64,000 nt of DNA from Arctic95D-9 sp035967665 (GCA_035967665.1 JAYWLB010000060.1:1-64000), one strand, 5' to 3'. Positions 17,215 to 26,469 are shown, numbered from the stretch's first letter. Translations and numbers: made by a program. Notes: generated by a model not told the origin, from the letters alone.

Positions 17215-17946
17215 ATGAAAAATATTATCCTGACAACCCTACTATCGACCGGTCTCGCTCTCTCAGCGACTGCCGGGGACAGCCTCGTTTCGGTAATCAA
17301 TCCAACCGGCGGAAATATCACTAAAGGCGTGGTGACCTTTGAACAGGTCGGCACAGCCGTGAGCGTAAAAGCAGTCATTACAGGCCTCAAGCCGGGCCAG
17401 AAGCATGCGATCCACGTTCACGAGTTCGGAGATGTCACATCTCTCGATGCCAAGAGTGCCGGCGGGCATTACAATCCGATCGGACATCCTCACGGTTTGA
17501 CTGACACCACGGTGCGACACGCCGGTGATCTCGGTAATATTCTCGCCGATGATGATGGCGTCGGAGTGCTTTCTCTGACGATTTTACCTGAAGTTCTGCC
17601 TGAGGGCGGAGTCAGTAATTTCGCGGGTCGTGCCGTCATTATTCACGCTGGTGAAGACGATGGCGGTCAACCAACAGGCAACGCCGGACCCCGTATGGCC
17701 GCTGGAGTGATCGGCTACGGGAACCCTGATGCCGATGCATTCTCCGTTCTTGAGGAGTTTCCCAACCGCAATCGGTACATCGTGATGGTTTCTGAAGACT
17801 CGAATGACGGTGCCGCTGAAAAAGCGGGAGAGAACCTCGACAAAGTCGGTGAAAAAGTAGCTGAAGGTGTCGAAGAGGCTGCCCGGGAAACCGGAAAGGC
17901 CCTCAAGAAAATCGGCAAAGCGATTGAAAAGGAACTCAACGAATAA
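17215..17946 (+). CDS. secreted Cu/Zn superoxide dismutase-like protein lacking cysteines
   Basis: 243 residues with a signal peptide (about 1-20). All metal ligands of Cu/Zn-SOD can be placed: H67 and H69 (HVHEFGD), H85 (GGHYNP), H93 (HPHG), H102 and D105 (RHAGDLG) and H144 (IIHAGEDDGG). R160 matches the active-site arginine. The two disulfide cysteines of the family are gone; RMAAGVIG has Ala163 where Cys is usual, and the whole protein has no Cys. A ~60-residue C-terminal amphipathic Ala/Glu/Lys helix (about 185-243) is extra. It should dismutate superoxide in the periplasm. Confidence 0.88.
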   Translation: MKNIILTTLLSTGLALSATAGDSLVSVINPTGGNITKGVVTFEQVGTAVSVKAVITGLKPGQKHAIHVHEFGDVTSLDAKSAGGHYNPIGHPHGLTDTTVRHAGDLGNILADDDGVGVLSLTILPEVLPEGGVSNFAGRAVIIHAGEDDGGQPTGNAGPRMAAGVIGYGNPDADAFSVLEEFPNRNRYIVMVSEDSNDGAAEKAGENLDKVGEKVAEGVEEAARETGKALKKIGKAIEKELNE

Positions 17947-17992
17947 TTCTTAACCTCCCCTCAACAACAGCAATACAACAACAACCGGAAAA

Positions 17993-18018
17993 GCATCGCC
18001 GAAAGGCGGTGCTTTTTT
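17993..18018 (+). terminator. intrinsic terminator of the ferritin-like/SOD operon
   Basis: GCATCGCC and GGCGGTGC form an 8-bp stem (with a G-U pair) around a GAAA tetraloop, followed by six T. It also lies at the end of the convergent DUF1501 gene, whose stop is at 18022. Confidence 0.88.
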
Positions 18019-18021
18019 GTG

Positions 18022-19425
18022 TCATGACAGGATCTCGTCGACCACGTTTCCGTAGACATCGGTGAGTCTGAAATCACGTCCGCCGTGGAAGTAGGTGAGG
18101 GCTTCGTGATCGATTCCCATGAGGTGGAGGAGGGTTGCGTGAAAGTCGTGAATGTCGACTTTGTCCTTCACTGCGTAGTATCCGAAGTCATCAGTCGCTC
18201 CGTGATGGTAACCGGGTTTGACTCCGGCGCCGGCGAACCAGTTCGTGAAACCGTAGGGATTGTGATCGCGTCCGTTTTGATGTTTTCCGGTGATGCCGTC
18301 GAAAAACTCAAAGGTCGGGGTGCGGCCGAATTCGCTTCCGCAAATCACGAGGGTGTCGTCTAACATGCCACGAACTTTGAGGTCGTGAAGGAGCCCCGCG
18401 ATCGGTTTGTCGACTGCATTGGCGTTGCCGCGATGGCCTTTCTCCAATTCTGAATGCTGGTCCCAGAGGTTGCCGTAGCGCGGCGTCGCGTGATTCACGG
18501 TGATGTAACGCACCCCGGCTTCGGAGAAACGCCGCGCGAGGAGAAGGGCCCGGCCGAACTCGTCGGTGTGGTCTTCGTCGATCCCGTAAAGGTCCCGTGT
18601 CGCTTTGGATTCGTTGTCGATATCGAGGAGTCCCGGCGCTTCAGTTTGCATGCGGAAGGCGAGCTCCATCTCTTCGAGTTCGCGGTCGGGCTCGTGGAGT
18701 CGGTTCAGCTCCTGGATGAAATCGACGTGGGCTTCCTGTTCGGGGAATTGCGGTTTTAAATTTTCCCAATTGAGATCCGGCAATTTGCGGTCCGGCTTGT
18801 CGATCGCCGTGCCCCCGAAGCTGGCGGGAAGAAATCCGGTGGGACGGTTCGGATCAGTCGGAGTGATGTCGATGTAAGCGGGCAGGTTTTGATTCATCGA
18901 TCCCAACCCGTAGACAAGCCAGCTTCCCAGTGTCGGGCGCACCTCGATGGGAACTCCGGTGTGGAGAACGCGCTTCGCGGTGATGTGGTCATTGCTCGTG
19001 TGATTGAGCGAATGGATGAAGCAGAGGTCGTCGATGTGGCGGCTGTTGACTTCGGGAAAGAGATCGCTCGCGTAGGTGCCGCTTTCGCCCCAATGCTGCC
19101 AGCCGAACGGTGAGGGAATCACCGTTCCCTGCTTCGCGAAGGTGAACTCGGGCTGATTGATCGATTCGGGAAGAGGTTTTCCGGCATACTTGTCGAGGGC
19201 CGGTTTGTGATCGTAGGAATCGATTTGGGAGAGGCCGCCTTCGAGGAAGATGTAGATGATGCGCTTCGCTGCGGGGCGGTGTTGGGTGATTCCCTGTGAG
19301 CTGCCTCCGGCGAAGAGAGTCTTGTTTTGCGAGAGCAGATCCGCCGCCGCAATCGAACCGAGACCGAGGAAGCTTTTGCTCAGCCAGTCGCGTCGTGATA
19401 GGGGAATGTCAGGGCGGTTATTCAA
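18022..19425 (-). CDS. DUF1501 Tat-exported protein (sulfatase-fold)
   Basis: 467 residues from a TTG at 19425. The open frame extends much further upstream, but that part is a shadow of the preceding gene. The TTG overlaps the upstream stop by 8 bp and gives a proper Tat signal (LSRRDWLSKSFLGLGSIAAADLL). DUF1501 proteins have an alkaline-phosphatase/sulfatase-like fold and nearly always sit beside a DUF1549/DUF1553 gene, as here. FLEGGLSQIDSYDHKP, LPAYIDITP, ICGSEFGRTP and the closing HLMGIDHEALTYFHGGRDFRLTDVYGNVV are family hallmarks. Function is unproven; it is probably an envelope partner of the DUF1553 protein. Confidence 0.88.
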   Translation of the reverse strand: MNNRPDIPLSRRDWLSKSFLGLGSIAAADLLSQNKTLFAGGSSQGITQHRPAAKRIIYIFLEGGLSQIDSYDHKPALDKYAGKPLPESINQPEFTFAKQGTVIPSPFGWQHWGESGTYASDLFPEVNSRHIDDLCFIHSLNHTSNDHITAKRVLHTGVPIEVRPTLGSWLVYGLGSMNQNLPAYIDITPTDPNRPTGFLPASFGGTAIDKPDRKLPDLNWENLKPQFPEQEAHVDFIQELNRLHEPDRELEEMELAFRMQTEAPGLLDIDNESKATRDLYGIDEDHTDEFGRALLLARRFSEAGVRYITVNHATPRYGNLWDQHSELEKGHRGNANAVDKPIAGLLHDLKVRGMLDDTLVICGSEFGRTPTFEFFDGITGKHQNGRDHNPYGFTNWFAGAGVKPGYHHGATDDFGYYAVKDKVDIHDFHATLLHLMGIDHEALTYFHGGRDFRLTDVYGNVVDEILS

Positions 19426-21940
19426 GGTGACTGAAGGCGCTGGATGAAAAGAGGGCGAGGCAGACGCGGGAAAGTGATTCGGTCTCGCTGAGGCCGTTAT
19501 CGATCCCTGATGAAAAGTAGGAAAGCAGCGCTTCCTTTTCGCGTTCGCGAAGAGGGCGTCCCAGCGTGAGTTCGTTGGCAGCTTCGAGACGGGCTGCGTT
19601 GTCAGGATGCTCGTCGACGAGTTTTTCGGCGAGCTGGTCGGCGTAGTATTTGGGGACGGGATTGTTGAGCCAGAAAAGCGCCTGTTTAGCGGTGATGCTT
19701 TCGTCTCTGTCGTGCATGGGGCGACCGGATTCGTCGTAGCCGAAGAGCTTGAGCATTTTCCGGATCTCCAGCCCGAGCCCTTTCGGTGATCGGGATGAGG
19801 TGAGAATGTAGAGGGCGCGATCTTTCGAGAGATTCGTATCGAGAGGTTCCCCCGAAGGCTGGCGCGTGACTTTTCCAATGCTGGTGAGCATCCCGTCGTA
19901 GATCGCCTCCGCTTCGAGGCGATGACGGGGGTAGCGGGAAAGGTAAATGCCGTCGGGATCTTTCGCGCGGTTGAGCGAGGTTTCCTCAGAGGACGCACGG
20001 TAGGTTTTCGACCTCATGATGAGGCGGTGGATGTGTTTGATCGACCAGTCGTTTTGCATCAGTTCGGCTGCGAGCCAGTCGAGCAGTTCCGGATGCGTCG
20101 GCGGGCTTCCCTGGATGCCGAAGTCATCGGTGGTGCGGACAATCCCGGTTCCGAAATGCCAGTGCCAGAGCCGGTTCGCGAGGACTCGAGCCGTGAGCGG
20201 GTGGTTCGGATCGGTGAGCCATTGCGCGAGCTGGAGCCGTCCGCTTTCGTCGTCGGCGACGGGGTAGGATGTCCTGATGAGATGATCCGCGAGAGTCGGG
20301 GCAGTGCGGGGAACCGGGTCTCCTTTCTGCTGGTAGGTTTCTCCATTGACGTGGATGGGGATACTGACAGGTGCTTCTTCAGAAACGGCGAGACTGACGG
20401 GGAAAGCGTTTGTCTGAATTCTCAAATCCTCCAGTTGCCTGTCGATTGCTTCGAGGATTTGCTTTTCGCTTTCGTTCATGCCGGTTTCCGCTTCCGCGAG
20501 TGAGGGTGGCCAAAATGCCGCAAGAATTTCCCGGTTGGAAAAGGTGTCTTCGCGTTGGAAAACGATTCCCCGATCGAGAGTCGGGAAGGGCTGATTTTGG
20601 GCGACTTTGAAGCGAATGTAATTACTGCCGGCTTTCAGTTCGGGAAGTGCGATTTCAGCCCATCGAAATCCATTGTCGCCTTCGCCACTGGTCCTGCCGA
20701 CCAGAACCGGTTGCTCAAGGGTTTTTCCGTTGATCTCGAGATCGACCGGCGAGGGGACTTCGGCACGAAATCGCACCAGAAGTTGATAGTTGCCCGGCTT
20801 CTCCACGGGGATGCGGTATTTGGCCCATTGATCTTTCTGTCGTCGCGAAGCAAGCGCCTCCTGTTCGCCTCCGAAACGGATTACCTTGAGATTCTTGTGT
20901 CCGTCAAAGTCTTCGGCTTCAAATGAGAAGATGTGATCTCCAAAAATTCGGGAAGGCGGGATTTCAGGCCGTCCTTCCGATTGAAGTCGTTGTTGCACGT
21001 TTGAAAGCAATTCGGCTCTTTCCGCGGTGAGCTTCCGCAGCTGCGCTGCTTTGCCCCGATACTCCTCTTCCTCCTGATGGGTCACGAGCCGCTGAATCGC
21101 TCTCGGCCGCCCGTCTTTCCACTCATCGGAAAAATCGCTCGTGATTCGGGTGCTGCGGAACATCCCGGCCATGGCGTAATAATCGGCGGTCGGAATGGGA
21201 TCGAATTTGTGATCGTGACAGCGGGAACAGGCAAAATCCATCGCGAGGAAAGCCCGCGTCGTCGTGGAAATTTGCTCGTCGATAATATCGAGCCGGAGCT
21301 TGTTGGGATCGGTGCATTCCTCAAACCACTGACCAATCGAGAGAAACGCCGGAGCGGTGATTGCGTCGAGGTAGGCAGCGTCCGTTTCGGTTTGCTCAGC
21401 GATAAGATCACCCGCGAGCTGTTCGGTCAGAAACCGGTCGAAGGGCTTGTCCTCGTTGAAACTCTTCACGACATAATCCCGGTAGGGGATCGCGAGGTCG
21501 ATTTCGTCTATTCCGGGGACTTTGATCGCACCCTGCACATAACGTGCAATATCGAGCCAGTGCCGGCCCCAGCGCTCACCGTAGTGGGGCGAATCGAGGA
21601 GCCGGTCGACGAGCTTTTCGTAGGCTTCGGGACTTTCGTCAGTGATAAAGGCGGCGATTTCTTCGCGGGTCGGAGGCAGTCCTGTCAGGTCGATCGTGGC
21701 GCGGCGCAGGAGGGTGTAGCGGTCCGTTTCCGCATTTTGCTCGACTCCGAGTCCGGACAGCTTCCTACCGATAAAGTAGTCAACCGGGTTCCGGTCGCCC
21801 TGAACCTTTTCAGCGGAGACGGGCTGAAGTGACCAGTGAGAGGCCCATTTTTCTGCATTTTGAGCCGATAGAGGCGCTATTGTTGTTCCGAATAGAACAG
21901 CAATAATTACCGAAATCGGAATATGGCATAAAGGAGTCAC
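19418..21940 (-). CDS. DUF1549/DUF1553 secreted protein without cytochrome domain
   Basis: 840 residues with a signal peptide (about 1-26). The DUF1549 domain (about 45-260) has DLTGLPPTREEI, SPHYGERWGRHWLDIARY and the CSRCHDHKFDPIPTADYY motif with a CxxCH that could bind heme. A carbohydrate-binding-like insert lies at about 330-455 (AEDFDGH...KYRIPVEKPGNYQLLVRF...). DUF1553 closes the protein (about 560-830, RLQLAQWLTDPNHPLTARVLANRLWHWHFG). Unlike the two paralogs at 35.7 and 43 kb, it lacks the N-terminal PSD1 cytochrome c domain. It forms a translationally coupled pair with the DUF1501 gene. Confidence 0.9.
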   Translation of the reverse strand: MTPLCHIPISVIIAVLFGTTIAPLSAQNAEKWASHWSLQPVSAEKVQGDRNPVDYFIGRKLSGLGVEQNAETDRYTLLRRATIDLTGLPPTREEIAAFITDESPEAYEKLVDRLLDSPHYGERWGRHWLDIARYVQGAIKVPGIDEIDLAIPYRDYVVKSFNEDKPFDRFLTEQLAGDLIAEQTETDAAYLDAITAPAFLSIGQWFEECTDPNKLRLDIIDEQISTTTRAFLAMDFACSRCHDHKFDPIPTADYYAMAGMFRSTRITSDFSDEWKDGRPRAIQRLVTHQEEEEYRGKAAQLRKLTAERAELLSNVQQRLQSEGRPEIPPSRIFGDHIFSFEAEDFDGHKNLKVIRFGGEQEALASRRQKDQWAKYRIPVEKPGNYQLLVRFRAEVPSPVDLEINGKTLEQPVLVGRTSGEGDNGFRWAEIALPELKAGSNYIRFKVAQNQPFPTLDRGIVFQREDTFSNREILAAFWPPSLAEAETGMNESEKQILEAIDRQLEDLRIQTNAFPVSLAVSEEAPVSIPIHVNGETYQQKGDPVPRTAPTLADHLIRTSYPVADDESGRLQLAQWLTDPNHPLTARVLANRLWHWHFGTGIVRTTDDFGIQGSPPTHPELLDWLAAELMQNDWSIKHIHRLIMRSKTYRASSEETSLNRAKDPDGIYLSRYPRHRLEAEAIYDGMLTSIGKVTRQPSGEPLDTNLSKDRALYILTSSRSPKGLGLEIRKMLKLFGYDESGRPMHDRDESITAKQALFWLNNPVPKYYADQLAEKLVDEHPDNAARLEAANELTLGRPLREREKEALLSYFSSGIDNGLSETESLSRVCLALFSSSAFSHLE

Positions 21941-22082
21941 TTGAAAAAAGGGCAGGGGATTCGAACTTAGCTTAGTTTCTGAAGCGTCTATCTTTGGACG
22001 CGTTTCGCGCTTGCCGGTTCATTTTTCTACGGAATAAAGGCCTTCAAGCGTTAATAAACCGACATTTTCCAACGAATACAAC

Positions 22083-24056
22083 ATGGCATCCTCTAATCAA
22101 CTTCCGCGGGTCAATCCTTGCTTTGTCACCCATAACCTTGCTCTAGGCGGCGCTCAAACGGCGGTTCTGCGTTACATCAGCGCTCTTCCCGAGTGGGTTC
22201 GTGAGCGGACGACGCTGTATTCGCAGTCCGATGACATGCCTTTGATGGAAGCGGCTGAGAAAAGCGGCTTTTCCTGCGGAAATGTGACACGTGAGGCGCC
22301 TTCCGATCCTTCTTCCTGGTTTTTGAGCTACGGCGATCTTTCCGGTCTTCCCAAGCGCCCGACTTCGCTGGTGCTTCATTCCTGGGATGATGCCGGCTGG
22401 CGTTTTATCAATCGTGCCTACGACAATCTCGAAGGCATGAAGGTGGCAGGTGTTTCACAGAAAGTGCTCGATCGCTATGCCGGTTGGGCGAAGGAGAAAA
22501 ATCACGATATCGTTGGCGTGATGACTCCACCTGTTTCCGAATTCACTTCGGCAAAAGGGAATTACGATCCGAAAGGTCGTCTCGTCGTTGCCTGGATGGG
22601 GCGTCCGCTCGAGTCCAAGGGGATCATGGCGTTGCCGTATTTGCTGAAAGAAGAGCCCCGTATGGTGATTCGTGCCTGGACCGGCGCTGACACCGCCGGG
22701 CTTGAGTACACACAACGCACTCAGGCCGAAGCGCTCGCGAAAGTGATCGATCTTGCCAATAAGCTCGGCGTGGCTGATCGACTCGACATTCGTCCGCTCG
22801 ATTTCAATCCTTTCAATTACAAGCATCGCCTTGAAGGCTGCCACGCCCTTCTCGGAAACAGCGAGAAAGAAGGCTATCTTCTCACCGCTGCGGAAGCTCT
22901 CAGTTGCGGTATCCCTGTTGTCGTCACGAAATCCTGCGGGATTGCCGACATCATCAAAAACGGTAAAAACGGTTACCTGATCGACTGGAACTCGAACGCG
23001 AAGAAGCTCGCTAAAACGGCGCACAAAGCTCTTCTCAAAGCGGCTACGCTTTCGAGCGTCGACTGTCTTGCTTCGGCGGCAGATCTCTCTCTCGGTGCCA
23101 ACTACGCGACGGCAACGAGCCGGATTCTCGGTGAAATGACGGGAACTTCCCTCAATCATCCTGATGCCGACGTCACGGTGGGACTTCGTATCCACAAGGG
23201 CACCGACGTTTCCAAGCTCGACGACGCCGTCAGCAGCCTTGCGAATCAGACCTATAAGAAATTCAAAGTGAAGTTGCTCGTCGACGGCCCCTGGTCTTTT
23301 GCTGAGCCGCTCGCGAAGCGCTATGGTCTGCCTCTCATCTGTACTGGCCTTGAGCCGGACATTGAGCACTGCAGCTGGTTGCACCGTCAGGCGGTTGAGG
23401 TGTGTGACACCGAGTTTTACAAGCCGCTTGATTATGATGATCAGATCATGCCGACCTACCTCGAGCGTGCCGTTCATGTAATGGAGCAGAAGAAAGTGGA
23501 TGTTTACGGATGTCTTCTTCTCACGCTTGAAAACGGAACGATCGAGCCTCGTCTCCACTGGCCGAACAAAGGCCTCGACACGATGTTCACCGGCAACTCC
23601 GACAACAACATGCTGCCTCACTCCTCTGTGTTGATGCGTGCTGCGGTTGCCCGTAGAGCGGGGAACTACCAGGAGCGTGCTGTTGGTCTCGGCGCTGACG
23701 ATTACCATCTCTGGTATCGTATTCACCAGACCGGAGGCACCTTCTTCCGCGATGATGAAGTCCGTAATGTCGTTTACCGGATTCACGAGCAGAACTCGCT
23801 CAAGATCCGCCGGGCTCGTTTCGGCGACACCGAGCAGAAGAAAAAGCAGAATTTGCTTCAGAAAGCAGCCGCTGCCGCCGGTATCACGGTGTTGGCCGGT
23901 TCAGCCTTCGGTTCCACCGGATGTGCTGAAGACGGGGCAACGAAGGATCCCGAGCCAAAAGGTCCCGAGACATCATCTGAAAAAGCGCAGAATGCAGCGC
24001 CTCAGGCCGTGTCAGCAAGTCCTGCTGAAGTCCGGACCGACCCTCCTCACTCATAG
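22083..24056 (+). CDS. bifunctional GT4-GT2 glycosyltransferase fusion
   Basis: 657 residues with two enzyme-like halves. Residues about 1-350 resemble GT4 (GT-B) transferases: HNLALGGAQTAVLRYISAL at the N-terminus, VAWMGRPLESKGI, and HALLGNSEKEGYLLTAAEALSCGIPVVVT, where the Glu-rich motif binds the nucleotide sugar. Residues about 361-585 resemble a GT2 (GT-A) domain: TVGLRIHKGTDVSKLDDAVSSLANQTYKKFKVKLLVDG and a DDQI near residue 455 as the candidate metal motif. The tail (about 586-657) has an Ala-rich hydrophobic segment ending STGC at Cys614 and a Pro/Glu-rich end. It may make an envelope polysaccharide; the substrates are unknown. Confidence 0.82.
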   Translation: MASSNQLPRVNPCFVTHNLALGGAQTAVLRYISALPEWVRERTTLYSQSDDMPLMEAAEKSGFSCGNVTREAPSDPSSWFLSYGDLSGLPKRPTSLVLHSWDDAGWRFINRAYDNLEGMKVAGVSQKVLDRYAGWAKEKNHDIVGVMTPPVSEFTSAKGNYDPKGRLVVAWMGRPLESKGIMALPYLLKEEPRMVIRAWTGADTAGLEYTQRTQAEALAKVIDLANKLGVADRLDIRPLDFNPFNYKHRLEGCHALLGNSEKEGYLLTAAEALSCGIPVVVTKSCGIADIIKNGKNGYLIDWNSNAKKLAKTAHKALLKAATLSSVDCLASAADLSLGANYATATSRILGEMTGTSLNHPDADVTVGLRIHKGTDVSKLDDAVSSLANQTYKKFKVKLLVDGPWSFAEPLAKRYGLPLICTGLEPDIEHCSWLHRQAVEVCDTEFYKPLDYDDQIMPTYLERAVHVMEQKKVDVYGCLLLTLENGTIEPRLHWPNKGLDTMFTGNSDNNMLPHSSVLMRAAVARRAGNYQERAVGLGADDYHLWYRIHQTGGTFFRDDEVRNVVYRIHEQNSLKIRRARFGDTEQKKKQNLLQKAAAAAGITVLAGSAFGSTGCAEDGATKDPEPKGPETSSEKAQNAAPQAVSASPAEVRTDPPHS

Positions 24057-24062
24057 TGGCGA

Positions 24063-24515
24063 ATGCCATTGATCGAGCTTTCGACCGGGATTGAGGCACC
24101 GATAGAACGTGTCTTTGATCTCGCTCGAAGTATCGACGCGCACATGAGTAGTGCTGCGCAGACCGGTGAACGGGCTGTGGCAGGGCGCACCTCAGGATTG
24201 ATTGAGGTGGGAGAAACCGTGACCTGGGAGGCTCGGCATTTCGGTGTGAAGCAGCGACTCACCGTAAAGATTACGGAGATGGACAGGCCCCGTTCATTCG
24301 AGGATGTCATGGTCAAAGGCGCCTTCGCATCGATGCAGCACAGGCATGAATTCGAGGAAGTGGACGGAGTCACGAGGATGCGTGACCGGTTTGAATTTTC
24401 AGCTCCCCTCGGAATTCTCGGGCGAATGGCTGAAAAGCTTTTTCTAACGGCCTACATGACGCGGTTTCTCGAGATTCGGAACGCGCATTTGAAGGCGGCC
24501 GCTGAGGATGTGTGA
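24063..24515 (+). CDS. SRPBCC family (START-like) protein
   Basis: 150 residues, the usual size. The N-terminal strand and helix (IELSTGIEAPIERVFDLARSIDAHM), central GLIEVGETVTWEARHFGVKQRLTVKI and the long C-terminal helix (LFLTAYMTRFLEIRNAHLKAAA) match the polyketide cyclase/START fold. These proteins bind hydrophobic ligands; none can be named here. The start is 6 bp after the glycosyltransferase stop, so the two are co-transcribed. Confidence 0.85.
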   Translation: MPLIELSTGIEAPIERVFDLARSIDAHMSSAAQTGERAVAGRTSGLIEVGETVTWEARHFGVKQRLTVKITEMDRPRSFEDVMVKGAFASMQHRHEFEEVDGVTRMRDRFEFSAPLGILGRMAEKLFLTAYMTRFLEIRNAHLKAAAEDV

Positions 24516-24566
24516 GCATCGGCTCTGCTCTTCTTCCGGAGCGAATAGCTGCTTTCTGTTAATTTG

Positions 24567-24591
24567 CTGCTAATTGGTGCCAAATTAGCAG
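24567..24591. terminator. inverted repeat between convergent genes
   Basis: CTGCTAATT (24567-24575) and AATTAGCAG (24583-24591) are perfect 9-bp arms around a 7-nt loop, 51 bp after the SRPBCC stop. No T-run follows directly. With the next hairpin it probably helps end the convergent transcripts. Confidence 0.4.
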
Positions 24592-24604
24592 TAAATGGCA
24601 GTAA

Positions 24605-24633
24605 CCTTTGAGTTTTGTGTCAAAACACAAAGG
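24605..24633. terminator. bidirectional terminator-like hairpin between SRPBCC and engB genes
   Basis: CCTTTGAGTTTTG pairs with AAAACACAAAGG with one mismatch around a 4-nt loop. The arms are rich in T and A on either strand. It lies midway between two convergent genes. Confidence 0.5.
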
Positions 24634-24672
24634 CTACTCTCGTTTGTTTTCGAATGCCTCAAGCTTTTGCTT

Positions 24673-25272
24673 TCAAATCCCACCGCGGATTTTCTCGCCG
24701 ATGAAGCGGAGCACATCATTGCGACCGTCGTTGTTCGCGGCGGAGGTGATAAAGGTCGGGGGCTCCCCTTCGGAAAATTCTTTCATCGCTTCGAGAAATG
24801 CCTGCCGGTTCTTTTCGATCTTCCCTTTTTTCAGTTTGTCTGACTTCGTGAAAACGAGAGAGAAGGGGACTCCCACTTCAACCAGCCACGATACAAAATC
24901 GAGGTCGTTTTTCATGGGGGAATGTCTCGAATCGATGAGGACAAACACGTGCGAGAGTTCTTCGCGGCTTTCGAGATAGTCGGCAACGAAGTCGTTAAAC
25001 CGGTAGCGTTCAGCCTTGGCTGCTTTGGCGTAGCCGTAACCGGGGAGATCGACGAGAGCCCACTCTTTGTTAACGACGAAGAAATTGATCAGTCGCGTAT
25101 GGCCCGGCTTCTGGGATACTTTCGCAAGACCCTTATGGTTGCAGAGCATGTTCAGGAGCGATGACTTTCCCACATTGGAACGGCCGATGAAAGCGAACTC
25201 AGGGAGTTCCGAAGGTGGGCAGGCCTCAAGTCCTGCTGCGCTGGTGTGGAAAGTGGCGGACGTGATTTTCAT
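24673..25272 (-). CDS. engB: EngB/YihA family ribosome biogenesis GTPase
   Basis: 199 residues, the family length. GTPase motifs are complete: G1 GRSNVGKSSLLN near residue 31, G2/G3 with HTRLINFFVVNKEWALVDLPGYGYAK, and G4 TKSDK near 145. EngB is usually essential and acts in late 50S subunit assembly. It is followed by nothing on its strand. The RsgA gene ends 3 bp upstream, so two ribosome-assembly GTPases are co-transcribed. Confidence 0.95.
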   Translation of the reverse strand: MKITSATFHTSAAGLEACPPSELPEFAFIGRSNVGKSSLLNMLCNHKGLAKVSQKPGHTRLINFFVVNKEWALVDLPGYGYAKAAKAERYRFNDFVADYLESREELSHVFVLIDSRHSPMKNDLDFVSWLVEVGVPFSLVFTKSDKLKKGKIEKNRQAFLEAMKEFSEGEPPTFITSAANNDGRNDVLRFIGEKIRGGI

Positions 25273-25275
25273 GTG

Positions 25276-26379
25276 TTAAAGGCGGGGGTTTTCCTCCCAT
25301 TCGATCTCGATTCGGTCGGCGAGATTCCGGGCTTTGATTTTGTGGTCCCGCTTCGAGCGTCGTTCGAGCGTCATTTTCCGCTTTTTGAGGCGGCGCTTCA
25401 GCTCGGCGATCTCTTCTTCGAGTTTGAGGAATCCTTCGTAGCGATCGGTGGAAAGTCTACCTGATTCCACCGCTTCCCGAATCGCGCAGCCGGCATCGGT
25501 GCCGTGTTTGCAGTCATGAAATTTGCAACACGCCGCGATTTCCTCGATGTCGGAAAACTTCTCGCGGAGGGTGTATTCGTCAGTCCACATCTGGACTTCC
25601 CGAATTCCCGGGTTGTCAATGAGGATGCCTCCTTTCTCAAGAACGATGAGCTCGCGGGCGGTGGTGGTGTGGCGGCCTTTTCCAGTGACGTTGTTCACTT
25701 CCCCCTCCTCCTGCCAGACGTCGCCTAACATTGCATTGATGAGCGATGATTTGCCGACGCCGCTTGAGCCCACAAATGTGATCGAGCGGCCCGGCTCGAG
25801 GTAGTCTTCGATCACCTTCACGTTCTCGCCGTTCACGGCACTGGTGATGATAACGTCCGCTTCGGCGTTCAGTTCACGGATCGCCGCGGCAGCCGCTTCG
25901 TTTTGTTCTTTGGGGAAAAGATCGGATTTGTTTACGAGCACGATGGCCCGCGCCTCGCTTCGGCTCACGAGAGCAAAGAAGCGCTCCATGCGCCGCAGGT
26001 TCAGGTCGGAACCCGCGTCTGTGACGATGCAAACCATGGAAACGTTTGCGGCCATGACCTGTTCCTCGCTGCTCTTGCCGGGTTCCTTGCGGGAGAAGCA
26101 GGTTTGCCTCGAAAGGCGGGCACGGATGACGTGGTCCAACTCGCCGGTCCCGGTTTCGAGGGCAACCCAGTCACCGACGGCGGGAAGGGCGGCATCACTC
26201 TCGGCATCGTGGTAGACCTTGCCGCTCATGACGACTTCGTACTCAATTCCGCCTTCGGTGAGGGCTCCGTAAGTGATCTTGTTGTCGCGAATGAGGCGCG
26301 CGGGTATCCAGCCCTTTTTTGCAAAAGGGGTGAATTCCTTTTCAAAGGCTTCATTCCATCCAAGCTCGGCGAGCGTCAT
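25276..26379 (-). CDS. rsgA: ribosome small subunit-dependent GTPase RsgA
   Basis: 367 residues from the ATG at 26379; the frame upstream is a shadow of tspO. The order is circularly permuted as in RsgA: OB-fold N-terminus, then G4 (VNKSDL), then G1 (FVGSSGVGKSSLINAMLG), then G3-like DNPGIREV. RHTTTARELI lies between. The C-terminal zinc-binding segment CCKFHDCKHGTDAGC is intact. A basic helical tail (LKRRLKKRKMTLERRSKRDHK) may contact rRNA. It promotes 30S maturation. It is coupled closely to engB. Confidence 0.95.
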   Translation of the reverse strand: MTLAELGWNEAFEKEFTPFAKKGWIPARLIRDNKITYGALTEGGIEYEVVMSGKVYHDAESDAALPAVGDWVALETGTGELDHVIRARLSRQTCFSRKEPGKSSEEQVMAANVSMVCIVTDAGSDLNLRRMERFFALVSRSEARAIVLVNKSDLFPKEQNEAAAAAIRELNAEADVIITSAVNGENVKVIEDYLEPGRSITFVGSSGVGKSSLINAMLGDVWQEEGEVNNVTGKGRHTTTARELIVLEKGGILIDNPGIREVQMWTDEYTLREKFSDIEEIAACCKFHDCKHGTDAGCAIREAVESGRLSTDRYEGFLKLEEEIAELKRRLKKRKMTLERRSKRDHKIKARNLADRIEIEWEENPRL

Positions 26380-26469
26380 GGTCTGAGTGTAGCGGGAGCG
26401 GAGCGCTCTTTCATCCGAAAAAAGCAGGGAAATCGACCGAAACCCGCCAACGGGGCGTAACCTCCCGTA

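Noticed and set aside
19426..19998. 190-codon N-terminal extension of the DUF1501 frame at 18 kb
   Set aside because: It runs within the DUF1553 gene in another frame, is Ser/Pro-rich and not protein-like. The Tat signal begins just after the TTG at 19425.
22455..23786. 443-codon open frame antisense to the glycosyltransferase gene
   Set aside because: It is a shadow: the plus-strand protein has clear GT4 and GT2 motifs and the antisense translation has no recognisable domain or start region.
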